From positions 20,299,884-20,363,883 of the forward strand of contig CM040753.1 in the NCBI GenBank assembly GCA_022829145.1: 64,000 nucleotides of DNA, written 5' to 3'. Origin of the DNA: Albula goreensis (lineage: Eukaryota > Chordata > Actinopteri > Albuliformes > Albulidae). Below are positions 13,551-24,566 of this stretch, piece after piece. The notes under the pieces were generated by a model. The model ran no database searches. It was not told the origin of the DNA and saw only the letters and a program-made list of their open reading frames with translations. The position numbers and the translations under genes are program-made. Positions within the stretch are counted from its first letter, which is position 1. Each line of letters opens with the position of its first letter.

Positions 13551-15104
13551 GTATTTCATTGTAGGATGTGATACTGAGAGCATTAAGCAGGTTCTTGTGG
13601 TGTTTCAATTTGTGTTTCTTAGCAGTGTTTCCATTTGGGATGAAAGGCCTATGTGCCTGTTTTTTTAATGGCTATTATATTGTTATAATATTATATTATA
13701 TTACAATATTAATAGCTATGTGGTTGGAAAAATATGATTACATACGGAAACATTTTAGTCTTTTGACATATAAATAAAAATACAAAAATGTGCTTGCGGC
13801 TAGAAGCTTGTAAGCATGAAAATAGCAGCAGCAGTGTCCACCTGGTACAGCTTCGAGGTGCCATGTTTTTTTATAACAGATGAGATTATAGTGCATGATT
13901 ATATCAGAAGAGCTGGAGACTGCTTTGTGTCATTTGTTATGTTCTAATATGGGCTCTGGGGCAGTGAACATATACAATTGCATATTTTGATTGAGTATCT
14001 ATATATATATACATATATATAGATCCTGTATACATGAAAATAAAACTCTTGTTTTCTCCATTTTGAATGAATATGTTTATGGCCATAGATTGCAATTTTC
14101 AGAAAACTGAAGTGGAATTAATAATACTAAACAAAAATAGTTCAGTATACTTGATAAAACCAGTAAAACAAAAAAAAATATGTAAGCCCTTGAAAAAAGC
14201 ATGTCTTACATGGTTCAGCATTCTTTTTAAATTAAGAGATTAAGAGCAAACATCTATTGAAAATAAATCCTGTATAGATGGAGAAATGAAATTTTGAACA
14301 CGAAACATTTTTCCTCTTCAATGGCTGCAGTGTACAAGCATACTAACACTGAAATAACTTCATTAGAATGGCATGACAGGCCCAGGACATAAAAGCATAG
14401 ATAAGTGCAAATGAAGTTATGGTATTAAATGTTTGTATATTCACTTCATGCAGATGTGGTTCACTTACCTTTGTGGTATGTGGTATATAATCAGACTTGG
14501 CAGTGTGCTTTTGATGCATAATGATGCACTAGTAATAAGTCTTAGTGTACACAAAAAAGTTATTTATTTTACATAATGTAACAAAAAAATATTATTTTAT
14601 TTAACACCATGGAAATGATAAGCAAAACATAAATTTTGACATACATTATATTTTAAAGATAAGAATAGATATTGAAGCACATAACAGTATATGGGCAAAC
14701 CTACAAGTAACTGCAAGATATCTACAATATCTTAAAAAAACTGTGAAATATATGTATCATTATATTTTATTGAAAGTCCATATATTCATAATGTATTACT
14801 ATCATTTTAAAGTATTTTTGTCCTTGATTTTTTCATGAAAACTAAAAGCAATGGGCCTTAAATATATTCCATTTGTGTACGGGCATTTTTCAAGATCATC
14901 AACAAGAGACGGTCTTTAATAAAACCTAAGAGGAGGAACCACAGCCATACGGTGGAGTGCAGAAGAAGTGGGTCCTGTTGGTCCATGAAAGAAGAGAGAA
15001 CCTTGAGCATCAGGGGGTCTGGGGTGGGGTGGGGGGGTTCTCAGGGGGACCCAATCTTCATAGGGCAGCAGTGAGAGAGAGTGTGTGCATGGGGGGTTAT
15101 GGGG
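13551..15104. other. Unassigned AT-rich intronic DNA
   Basis: Very AT-rich (many A- and T-runs, TATA-type runs near 13995-14020). No exon, RNA gene or transposon seen. Confidence 0.5.
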
Positions 15105-15400
15105 GGTTGCTGTGTTTGATGTAATGATCCCAGTGCTCTGGCCCTAGCCTGTTGATAAGTAGCGACGTGCGTGAGAACAGGGGAAACAGGGGAGCGAGAT
15201 GAATGTGATTGGATTGCCGGCCGACCGCAGTCTTTCCCATCTGTCTCGGAGTCTGCCATCCCATCTCGCAGGCGGCGGGAGGTAATTGGGTTCATTGTTC
15301 TCGCCACAGGATCCCCCGGATTGAAAGCTTCATTATCTGGATAACCATGAATGTAAATGAGGCACACGTATGCAGCAGGGTAATGGGAAAAAAACAGATC
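15105..15400. promoter_or_regulatory. Candidate conserved non-coding element
   Basis: A GC-balanced, low-repeat block bounded by AT-rich DNA, rich in homeodomain-type (TAATT, ATTA) and GATA-type (TTATCTGGATAA) words at 15280-15350. There is no supported reading frame across the whole block. This is the texture of vertebrate enhancers in introns of neurally expressed genes; the call is inference only. Confidence 0.35.
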
Positions 15401-16110
15401 ATTGCTTGCCACCCCCTGCACTCTCAAATCCCCTCTCTCAAACCGCTGTCTCTTTTCTGTGCGCTTGTGTGCGTCTGTGCACATGTGCATGTGCGTGCAA
15501 CATGCACATGTGTATAAAAGCAGGACCATATGCCTTTCGCATTGGAGTGTGTCGTTTCTGTGCTGGAGAAAGCTGTTTTCCTCCACCACAGAGTGCCTTG
15601 ATGTGGTTTCATTCTGAAGGCTGATTGAATGTCAGAATTTATGTATGTTTGCTTATGCATGACTGTTCACATAAGCGAGTGAGTGTTACTTACCATAGTT
15701 GTGTACAGCTTGTAGGGAATCTGGGCATGGCTGTCACACTGGGTTCTGTGTAGGTTTTACACTAAGCCAAGAGGCAACCTAGCATGAGGCAACAATATAT
15801 CTCATTATTAATCAAGTTACTCATTCTAAAACTGGCCCCTCCCTTTCCTCCAAAAGAGAAAAAATATACAACACAGGAAAAACATAAGGGATACTAGGTT
15901 TATTGATATTACTGTTGTGGTGATGTTGCAGAGTTTGAGGAAGCTTTGTGATAGTTTGGGCATGGGTCAGATGTGGCGGTTTCCATGTTGTTGTTGTTGT
16001 TGTTGTTTTTTGATTGGTTTGGGTAGCATGGCCATGGCAAGTGAGGAGTTAAAGAGGCTGTGTGTGAAAATAAACAGCAGAGCACACTGGAGCCCCACTT
16101 AGATCCTCCA
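15401..16110. other. Unassigned non-coding sequence
   Basis: Nothing recognised apart from TGTGC-rich sequence at 15460-15515 and a short (TTG)n run near 15987-16006. Confidence 0.5.
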
Positions 16111-16250
16111 GCAAATCCATCAATTAGCCGCAGATGTGATCTGCATAAGAGATTACGGGCAATTTAAACATGTCAGGAAAACGGCCTAATCCAGTCTCTG
16201 ATGGGCGCTCCCATTTTCAATTTGCTTTCCAACCGGGACTAAGGATCTGA
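16111..16250. promoter_or_regulatory. Candidate conserved non-coding element
   Basis: About 140 bp with dense developmental-type words (CAATTAG, GATCTGCAT, GATTACGG, CAATTTAAA) and no repeat character, located about 420 bp before the minisatellite. Enhancer-like by texture only. Confidence 0.3.
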
Positions 16251-16669
16251 GACTAGGGAATGTGTGGTGTGGGGGGAGGGGAATGGGGGAAAAACACATT
16301 AATAAAACTCTTCCACTCTCCCCGTCTTTGCATCTTTCCCCAACAGAATCCTTTTCTTTTCTTTGGCCTTCATTGCATTTTATTTCAGAGCTGATACATT
16401 ATCAGCTCTCAGTTGCATCACGATGATGCCATGATTTGAAACAACTGATGAAGCCTCGAATCTCAAACTTTCTACTCATCTGTGTGTTTGCCAAGCACTG
16501 ATGGAAGGATCTCCTTTAACATACTTTATTGTACATTCTTATCAATTGTAAACATTGCTTTTCTTTATATTTCAGAGTATTTTATTGTCAGCTTGGAATT
16601 GCATCATCATTACAGGCCAGACCTGAAAATGAAATGCAACATGACAGAGGCCGGCAGAATGGTGGAAAG
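16251..16669. other. Unassigned flank of the minisatellite
   Basis: G-rich then AT-rich sequence without a recognised feature. It leads into the tandem array through a diverged first unit (TCACTGACTGGAGCC). Confidence 0.5.
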
Positions 16670-19179
16670 TGACCTCACTGACTGGAGCCTGTGCTTGGTG
16701 TGTGTTTCTGTGCTGACTGGGGCCTGTGCCTGGTGTGTGTTTCTGTGCTGACTGGGGCCTGTGCCTGGTGTGTGTTTCTGTGCTGACTGGGGCCTGTGCC
16801 TGGTGTGTGTTTCTGTGCTGACTGGGGCCTGTGCTTGGTGTGTGTTTCTGTGCTGACTGGGGCCTGTGCCTGGTGTGTGTTTCTGTGCTGACTGGGGCCT
16901 GTGCCTGGTGTGTGTTTCTGTGCTGACTGGGGCCTGTGTCTGGTGTGTGTTTCTGTGCTGACTGGGGCCTGTGCCTGGTGTGTGTTTCTGTGCTGACTGG
17001 GGCCTGTGCCTGGTGTGTTTCTGTGCTGACTGGGGCCTGTGCCTGGTGTGTGTTTCTGTGCTGACTGGGGCCTGTGCCTGGTGTGTGTTTCTGTGCTGAC
17101 TGGGGCCTGTGCCTGGTGTGTGTTTCTGTGCTGACTGGGGCCTGTGTCTGGTGTGTGTTTCTGTGCTGACTGGGGCCTGTGTCTGGTGTGTGTTTCTGTG
17201 CTGACTGGGGCCTGTGCCTGGTGTGTGTTTCTGTGCTGACTGGGGCCTGTGCCTGGTGTGTTTCTGTGCTGACTGGGGCCTGTGCCTGGTGTGTTTCTGT
17301 GCTGACTGGGGCCTGTGCCTGGTGTGTGTTTCTGTGCTGACTGGGGCCTGTGCCTGGTGTGTGTTTCTGTGCTGACTGGGGCCTGTGCCTGGTGTGTTTC
17401 TGTGCTGACTGGGGCCTGTGCCTGGTGTGTTTCTGTGCTGACTGGGGCCTGTGCCTGGTGTGTGTTTCTGTGCTGACTGGGGCCTGTGTCTGGTGTGTGT
17501 TTCTGTGCTGACTGGGGCCTGTGCCTGGTGTGTTTCTGTGCTGACTGGGGCCTGTGCCTGGTGTGTGTTTCTGTGCTGACTGGGGCCTGTGCCTGGTGTG
17601 TGTTTCTGCTGACTGGGGCCTGTGCCTGGTGTGTGTTTCTGTGCTGACTGGGGCCTGTGTCTGGTGTGTGTTTCTGTGCTGACTGGGGCCTGTGCCTGGT
17701 GTGTGTTTCTGTGCTGACTGGGGCCTGTGCCTGGTGTTTCTGTGCTGACTGGGGCCTGTGCCTGGTGTGTGTTTCTGTGCTGACTGGGGCCTGTGCCTGG
17801 TGTGTGTTTCTGTGCTGACTGGGGCCTGTGCCTGGTGTGTGTTTCTGTGCTGACTGGGGCCTGTGCCTGGTGTGGGCCTGTGTCTGGTGTGTGTTTCTGT
17901 GCTGACTGGGGCCTGTGCCTGGGGCCTGACTGGGGCCTGTGTCTGTGTGTTTCTGTGCTGACTGGGGCCTGTGCCTGGTGTGTGTTTCTGTGCTGACTGG
18001 GGCCTGTGTCTGGTGTGTGTTTCTGTGCTGACTGGGGCCTGTGTCTGGTGTGTGTTTCTGTGCTGACTGGGGCCTGTGTCTGGTGTGTGTTTCTGTGCTG
18101 ACTGGGGCCTGTGCCTGGTGTGTGTTTCTGTGCTGACTGGGGCTTGTGCCTGGTGTGTGTTTCTGTGCTGACTGGGGCCTGTGCCTGGTGTGTGTTTCTG
18201 TGCTGACTGGGGCCTGTGTCTGGTGTGTGTTTCTGTGCTGACTGGGGCCTGTGTCTGGTGTGTGTTTCTGTGCTGACTGGGGCCTGTGCCTGGTGTGTGT
18301 TTCTGTGCTGACTGGGGCCTGTGCCTGGTGTGTGTTTCTGTGCTGACTGGGGCCTGTGCCTGGTTTGTGTTTCTGTGCTGACTGGGGCCTGTGCCTGGTG
18401 TGTTTCTGTGCTGACTGGGGCCTGTGCCTGGTGTGTGTTTCTGTGCTGACTGGGGCCTGTGCCTGGTGTGTGTTTCTGTGCTGACTGGGGCCTGTGCCTG
18501 GTGTGTGTTTCTGTGCTGACTGGGGCCTGTGTCTGGTGTGTGTTTCTGTGCTGACTGGGGCCTGTGCCTGGTGTGTGTTTCTGTGCTGACTGGGGCCTGT
18601 GCCTGGTGTGTGTTTCTGTGCTGACTGGGGCCTGTGCCTGGTGTGTTTCTGTGCTGACTGGGGCCTGTGCCTGGTGTGTTTCTGTGCTGACTGGGGCCTG
18701 TGCCTGGTGTGTGTTTCTGTGCTGACTGGGGCCTGTGCCTGGTGTGTGTTTCTGTGCTGACTGGGGCCTGTGCCTGGTGTGTGTTTCTTTGCTGACTGGG
18801 GCCTGTGCCTGGTGTGTGTTTCTGTGCTGACTGGGGCCTGTGCCTGGTGTGTGTTTCTGTGCTGACTGGGGCCTGTGCCTGGTGTGTGTTTCTTTGCTGA
18901 CTGGGGCCTGTGCCTGGTGTGTGTTTCTGTGCTGACTGGGGCCTGTGCCTGGTGTGTGTTTCTTTGCTGACTGGGGCCTGTGTCTGGTGTGTGTTTCTGT
19001 GCTGACTGGGGCCTGTGTCTGGTGTGTGTTTCTGTGCTGACTGGGGCCTGTGCCTGGTGTGTGTTTCTGTGCTGACTGGGGCCTGTGTCTGGTGTGTGTT
19101 TCTGTGCTGACTGGGGCCTGTGCCTGGTGTGTGTTTCTTTGCTGACTGGGGCCTGTGCCTGGTTTGTCTTTCTGTCCAG
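16670..19179. repeat. 35-bp minisatellite, about 70 copies
   Basis: A head-to-tail array of about 2.5 kb. The sense unit is 35 bp and contains GTGCTGACTGGGGCC, then CTGTGCCTGG, then TGTGTGTTTCT. About nine units are 33 bp, lacking one TG in the TGTGTGTTT segment. One unit near 17610 loses a different TG, one near 17735 loses 4 bp, and 17870-17945 holds rearranged part-units. The main point variant is GCCTGG to GTCTGG (about 16 units), often in adjacent pairs or triples; GCTGAC preceded by TTTCTT appears in several units near the right end. Runs of two short then two long units recur (around units 16-19 and 57-60), which suggests segmental duplication. The unit has no stop codon in several frames, and 35 is not a multiple of 3, which explains the very long repetitive open frames on the minus strand. 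They are not a gene. Confidence 0.97.
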
Positions 19180-19249
19180 GCCTGAGTCACCGCAGCTGGG
19201 TCTGTCAGGCGGGTTCTGCTGTCCTGAAGAACAGCTCCAATCTTTGAGT
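19180..19249 (+). other. Candidate cryptic exon after the minisatellite
   Basis: The last, diverged repeat unit ends in a pyrimidine-rich run and CAG (TTTGTCTTTCTGTCCAG, AG at 19178-19179), with a branch-point-like TGCTGAC whose A is at 19145, 34 nt upstream. A GTAAGA donor starts at 19250. The 70 nt between them, read in the phase the RRM2 exon requires from its upstream partner, is open for 22 codons and then meets TGA, so inclusion would truncate the protein. This is splice-signal logic only; no transcript evidence is available. Confidence 0.2.
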
Positions 19250-19619
19250 GTAAGAACAATGAACCAGGAGCATGTTCCCCCATTAAAGGGGTGGGTTAGG
19301 GTGTTAGTCAATTGCTCTATCATTTTGTTTCTCCGTGGCGGGGGAAATCTTTCCGGTGAGTGTAATAACGGGGTGGGGTTTGGGGGTTACAAGGGGCCGG
19401 GGCTTTGTATGACAAGCACAAAAGCCTCATCAGCACACTGACCTGTCAAAAGCCTTAATGAGGTAAAAACCATTGACGGCAGGAGCAGGAGAGTTTGCAA
19501 CTATCAGTGGATTGTGTGGAATTGAAAGGGCCATTGGATAGCCCCTACTGCTGGGAGGCCTGCTGTAGGTAGTTGGCTGTGAAAAAGATGGATTTTGAGA
19601 ATGCCTCCCGTGTGGAAAC
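19250..19619. other. Unassigned non-coding sequence
   Basis: No recognised feature. Composition is balanced with a GGGG-rich patch at about 19365-19400. Confidence 0.5.
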
Positions 19620-19775
19620 AAAGTACCTCTGTGTCATAATAATATAACCTCATGTGGCGTGAATACGCATCTGCATATTGTGTCTGGCCATCAGGGACTG
19701 AAAGCGTATGTCATTTGCTTATCGATTATTTTAATTGGGGATAATTAAATTAACAATGAAACCTTTTTTTCAGTG
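19620..19775. promoter_or_regulatory. Candidate conserved non-coding element
   Basis: Dense AT-rich homeodomain-type words (TATCGATTATTTTAATTG, GATAATTAAATTAA) follow a GC-balanced half (TCTGGCCATCAGGGACTG). There is no repeat character and no supported frame. This is the texture of a neural or developmental enhancer; conservation is not demonstrated. Confidence 0.35.
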
Positions 19776-20399
19776 TGTGGGCACAAGGGGTTGGGCTCGC
19801 ATAGATGGATGGGTTACTAAAATGAAACAATCCAAAGTTGCTGCATAGCTAATGTCGTGGCTTCAGGTGGGCAGATGGCAGGAACAGTTAGGGATCTCAT
19901 TAGGTCAACCAAGCGTCTATGCCTCGTTGCAAAACCTTTCATTAAAGTTCATCCCTACGATATCGCCCTGCCCAGGATCATGCAAAGTCAGGAGAGAGGA
20001 GAGAAGTGTTGTGTCTGTGTGTTTGTGGTTGTGTGTGTGTGTGTGTGTGTGTGTGTTTGTGTGGCAGAAGAAAGCAACAGAGAGTTGAGAAAGAGAGAAG
20101 AAAAGAAAGATGGTGAAATTGTGTGCATGTGTTTATTTGTGAAGTAATGAAGGGGTGTGGGTGTGGGTGGGAATGGAGAGGGTAGTGTTTGCTTGCTGAG
20201 CAGAGCAAAGGGGATTTTAATGGTCACAGAATGCATTTCATACCATTCACATTATAATTAGCTGAAATTTGTTCAGCACAAATGCACCGTGGAGTTTGGG
20301 GAACTGAGATAAATCTCCATCCATGGACAGTGCCTTTATATTGATGGTGAGGGTGGGTGGGTTTTTGGAGGGGGACCTGAAGAGCCTACATGTTCGCAA
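19776..20399. other. Unassigned, with a (GT)n microsatellite
   Basis: Contains an imperfect GT repeat at about 20011-20064 on the sense strand followed by purine-rich DNA. Nothing else recognised. Confidence 0.6.
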
Positions 20400-20650
20400 T
20401 TTCTTTTTATTAGTATTATATTTAATGGCACAAAAGTGAAATGGACCGTACTCTGAGCGGATGAGCAGAAGGCTCCAGCCTGGCAGCCTCAAGTCAATAT
20501 TAATGTTTTATGGGTTTTTAAAGGACGTGCTTAATGAAATTTTATTTATGGGTAAAAGCAAAAGGCTAATAATAACAAGCGCGGTTATTATAAATAATGA
20601 TGTGCACATTGGGGGCTCAGGTCTGCCCCGGCTGGGAGCAGTCAGGAGGT
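20400..20650. promoter_or_regulatory. Candidate conserved non-coding element
   Basis: A non-repetitive AT-rich block with many homeodomain and posterior-HOX/CDX-type words (TTTTATGGG, TTTTATTTATGG, GGCTAATAATAAC, TTATTATAAATAATG) that grades into a GC-richer right edge. The short frame crossing it is not coding-like. Confidence 0.35.
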
Positions 20651-22890
20651 GAGGGGAGTCACCGGGTAGAGGAGGAGAAGAAGAGGGGAGCCAATCCCAC
20701 AAAAAAAATTGTACAACGGCTGATTTAAATTATTCCAGTTACCGTCCTGCCCAGGCTCTACTGTCTTTTCAAACAGACGAATGTTCCTGGCTGCTGTGCT
20801 GCAGGCCTTGTGAAAAGAGAACTCTGCTTCCATTTCCACTGGCCTTTACCTCATGGCTTACCATTGATTTACCATAAATCTGCATTCTCTTTTAATAACA
20901 CACTGCTCCAGGTAGGGGTTGAGTACTGCTCCCACCATTCACTTAGACAACCCAGGTAGAACGAACACTGTACCCTGTTAATTACATCATTGTCTTTTGA
21001 AATAATTAATTGAAAAAAAACAAGCTTTTCCAGAGCTCATTTGATTTTGACTTAAATTTAATGGTAGCCATGATAATGTTACTGGAATCCTCTACAGTTC
21101 TCAGCCCTCCCTTGTTTTGCAGCCTCCCTATAGTAATACTATGTTTAGTTTCCATTTTGCAGCAGCAGGGTTCTGTTTACTGGCAATGCTTTCATATGGT
21201 TTTCACGGCTTGTGGGGCAGCTAATCCAGCCTTGTCATGCTTTGCCACGCTCCCCTCATGTGCATCACGGCATCTTTGCCACTGCCTTTAAAGCCAAACC
21301 TGAATGTGTTACCTGCAGCTTTCATATATTGATCTAAGGGTTTTCTCATTCTTTTATTCTATCAAATTATTTATTAAATGATTAAAATTCTAGCTAATGT
21401 ACTTAGAAAAGCACAAAAATTTGAATTATACATACAGAACCAAACAGCATAAATTCCTTATAAAGACAGGAGTCCACTTTGATTGAACTACATATGCTCT
21501 TAAGGACTCATTTTATTTGAAATATATTTTCATAAATGTACATATGCAGTATTCTGAAGTAACCAGAATTTTTTCTGCATGAAATGTGAACACTGTTAAA
21601 TCAAGAACAGCTGCTATCCATCTGTAATCCAATTTTAGTCAATCCTGTGACAGTTTTTATTTATCTATTTATTTATTTAATCTCAGGGACATTAGTACAA
21701 AGTGCAGTGTGTTATTATTGAACTGAGACCTTTTAAAATACTTTAATATGACATAGGTGCAGAGGTAGAGCTCAGCCTCTCTTTGTTCACACTTTGGGTA
21801 GCAATGGAAAGGGATGGCGGTTGGAGCATCATTAAGGCAGAGCATTCTGACTGGAGATACCTTGCTTTCAGTAGGAAGTTGGAAGCATTTCTAGTTGACA
21901 TCTTATCATAATTATAGATAGGTCTGTTATGTCCAGTTCTTTTCCTTTGTGCCTCGTTTTTTTGTTGCGCAAGTAGGCTAGTGAGAGACCAGTGAGGAAT
22001 GAAATTCTCAAGGAGCGAAAGCAGAAGAACCTAAACTATTTGCAGGGAGTACAAGCCTCAGAACTGTATCTGCCTCAGGGCTGAAAGTGCTTGAAAATAA
22101 GCTCCCAGTCTCTTTGAGGTCTGCACCAAATCTAAACACATTTCAAGTGCTTGTGCCTTTGAGCCAAGGACAACTGGAGATTGTCTTATACAGCCGCTGG
22201 AAGAGATGGGGGTAGGGGTTAAGCGAAAATTGAGAAATTAAATGTTAAGAAATGCTTCCATTAACATAATACATGTCCTGGGCTTCATCTGAAAGGTACA
22301 ATACCACTGTCATTTGTGAAATGGCGTTCTGTTGTTTCATGTTCAGATAATATGGGTTTGGCTTCACCCCCTTGATAAATGAAAAAAAATCTTGGGTACC
22401 ATTCCTTGAAGATTAGTTTAAAAAAAAATAGACGTCACATGTTCAGTGTGTCAGCCTGCTTAACAAGTCACAGATGATGGAGAAAAAGCGTGCCAGAGTC
22501 AAACCAATTAAAAGAATGGTTTGCAGAAGCTGCCTTCCCCGGTGATTTCATTTTTTTTGGTTGTTTTGTATTGTAATGGGTGTGTTGTGCATGCCAGGCT
22601 GGAAGTGTTTCTTCTCAGGCAATATTTGTCACACCAGATAATGATTCCACCAGTGTGGGTCCATACTGCTCTTCGCAAAACATGAGAGACAGGAAATGAT
22701 CCACAGCTATTAGAAAGAGTGACCAGACTGTGTTGACTGTGGATGAAATGAACACATATCTGACAAAGCTTCCCTGCAAAAACAACCCAAAGGCTATGAA
22801 GGCAGTGCTTTTGTCATTTATTTACAAAGAATATGTTTTTGGAAAACAAAAGGAATTTTAAATGTGTTAAAATAACACTAAATGCTGTAA
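20651..22890. other. Unassigned intronic DNA
   Basis: No exon or element identified. A TTTA-rich run lies near 21657-21680. Confidence 0.5.
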
Positions 22891-22950
22891 TATAATATAA
22901 TATAATATAATATAATATAATATAATATAATATAATATAATATAATATAA
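22891..22950. repeat. (TATAA)12 microsatellite
   Basis: A perfect 5-bp tandem array of about 60 bp. Confidence 0.97.
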
Positions 22951-24229
22951 TTTCTGAACTTGATGAATACTGTGAATTATCAAATTTGACTCTGTTTATT
23001 TCCTGGTTGTGAGTGAATACGCCATTAATCCACCAGGGTTTTTTTTATTCTTTTTATAACATCAGCCTATTTATTACACTAATGTTATATATATAAAATA
23101 CATGTGGGTACAGTGTGGTAAAATTGTAACGAAAGATGAATTTCACAGTATTCACAAAGTTCTTATAAACCAGTTAAAACTGTATGGATAAAACTACATA
23201 ACGACCTGCTTATATTAAAATACATATGACAAATTGCCCGTTCCATTCATTCTATCAGCATAAAGAATTGATACCATCAATGTAGTATTATTTATGACTT
23301 GACACGGATAAACTGTTAGCTGTGATTGTTGATATCTTTTCGAAGGCACACTACTGCACAGTTCAATCATGTTCTTGCACTGTATTTTTTCAGGATCCAA
23401 TAAATGCATGCTCAAGATTCTAAATTACACAGAGGCGCAAACAACAGTGCACAACTGTGTTGTGCTTGCTCAATAGACTAATAGGATTTTGCAAGCAAAA
23501 TTAATGATATTGCATTTGGAAAACTACATTTTACTTGCTAGCTAATTTTGTACAATTGGTTGCTTAACAATGTTAATTAAAACAACAGGCATTACTCAAT
23601 GTACCAAGTTGGCATTTTCATTCTGACGCACCAGCAATATTTGGCCTAATGGTACAATGAAGCTCACTTATAGAACTGATTTCCAGTCCGTCCGGAAATG
23701 CAGATATTGAATATATGGCTTTATATCATTCAGCTGTACATTTTAGACTTCCCTCCATGAATGAGGGAAATCTTGCCGATGGCTTTGACCTTAAACTTAA
23801 TTCTAAGGACACAACATTAGGCACGTCATGGGCCTGGGCAGCAGATGTATAGCTTTTATACAATGTGAAACCCATAGGATTTCTCATTCCCAGTTTAGGG
23901 TGACACTTAACATCAGTGACGAAAAGGTTAGCAATGCCAAATGTGAAAGTATTCCTTAGGGAATGTTTGGGATGTTAGGGAGCTGTGGCCATGGGAAATT
24001 TGGTGGCAACAACATAATTTTCAGATTACATGAGTTGACTATATGTCTTGTCAGACTTCTATCGATTCCATTTAGAGATGCATTGCTCAACATTCATGAA
24101 ACTAAATTCTAATTCATCTTGCCTCTTACTACTGTAAGACTAAGGGGGATTCAACTGAGGTTTCTCAATTCATAAAATTGATTCACGCGGTGAACTACAA
24201 AAGAGTTTTCAGGTTGAGTTTTGTCAGCA
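22951..24229. other. Unassigned AT-rich DNA
   Basis: No feature recognised. Confidence 0.5.
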
Positions 24230-24478
24230 GAACAAGGGGACATAGATGAAATGTAGTTAGAAGTTCATTCCAAAGCAATATCAGGAAATATTTTCTTTAT
24301 ATGGAGAGCTGTCAGTGGGCAGCTTGCCAGGTCATTTAGTGGAGACAGAGACCCTTGGAGTGTTCAGATCCAGGCTTAACACAGTGCCTTATACTCTCCA
24401 GATGGTAGGTGAATGATGAGTCTTGGTGGACTGAACGGCCTTTTCTTGTCATTCCATATTCTTATGTTCTTATAACTT
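24230..24478 (+). mobile_element. CR1/L2-type LINE 3' end, decayed
   Basis: At 24339-24383 the + strand reads VETETLGVFRSRLNT, which resembles the extreme C-terminus of the reverse-transcriptase ORF of CR1/L2-clade LINEs (pattern V-E-x-x-x-L-x-x-F-K/R-x-x-L). About 45 bp later comes GGACTGAACGGCC (24428-24440) and a short terminal repeat ending in ATTCTTATGTTCTTAT (24458-24473), a tail type I know from many fish LINE/SINE families. The copy is 5'-truncated and has stops and frameshifts upstream, so it is inactive. The adjoining (AT)n run probably grew from the insertion's tail or target site. Confidence 0.65.
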
Positions 24479-24479
24479 T

Positions 24480-24481
<2 letters not shown>

Positions 24482-24564
<83 letters not shown>
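24482..24564. repeat. (AT)n microsatellite
   Basis: About 82 bp of uninterrupted AT dinucleotides directly after the LINE tail. It is self-complementary and able to form a cruciform. The Ile/Tyr repeat frames across it are artefacts. Confidence 0.97.

Positions 24565-24566
<2 letters not shown>

Noticed and set aside
16670-19179. CRISPR-like array of regular repeats
   Set aside because: Head-to-tail units without unique spacers, in vertebrate intronic DNA; this is a minisatellite.
16572-19323. Two minus-strand open frames of about 900 codons with His/Gln/Pro/Thr repeats
   Set aside because: They coincide with the 35-bp minisatellite, exist in more than one frame because the unit lacks stops, and lie antisense within the CELF intron. 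Repeat-driven artefacts, not a repetitive surface protein.
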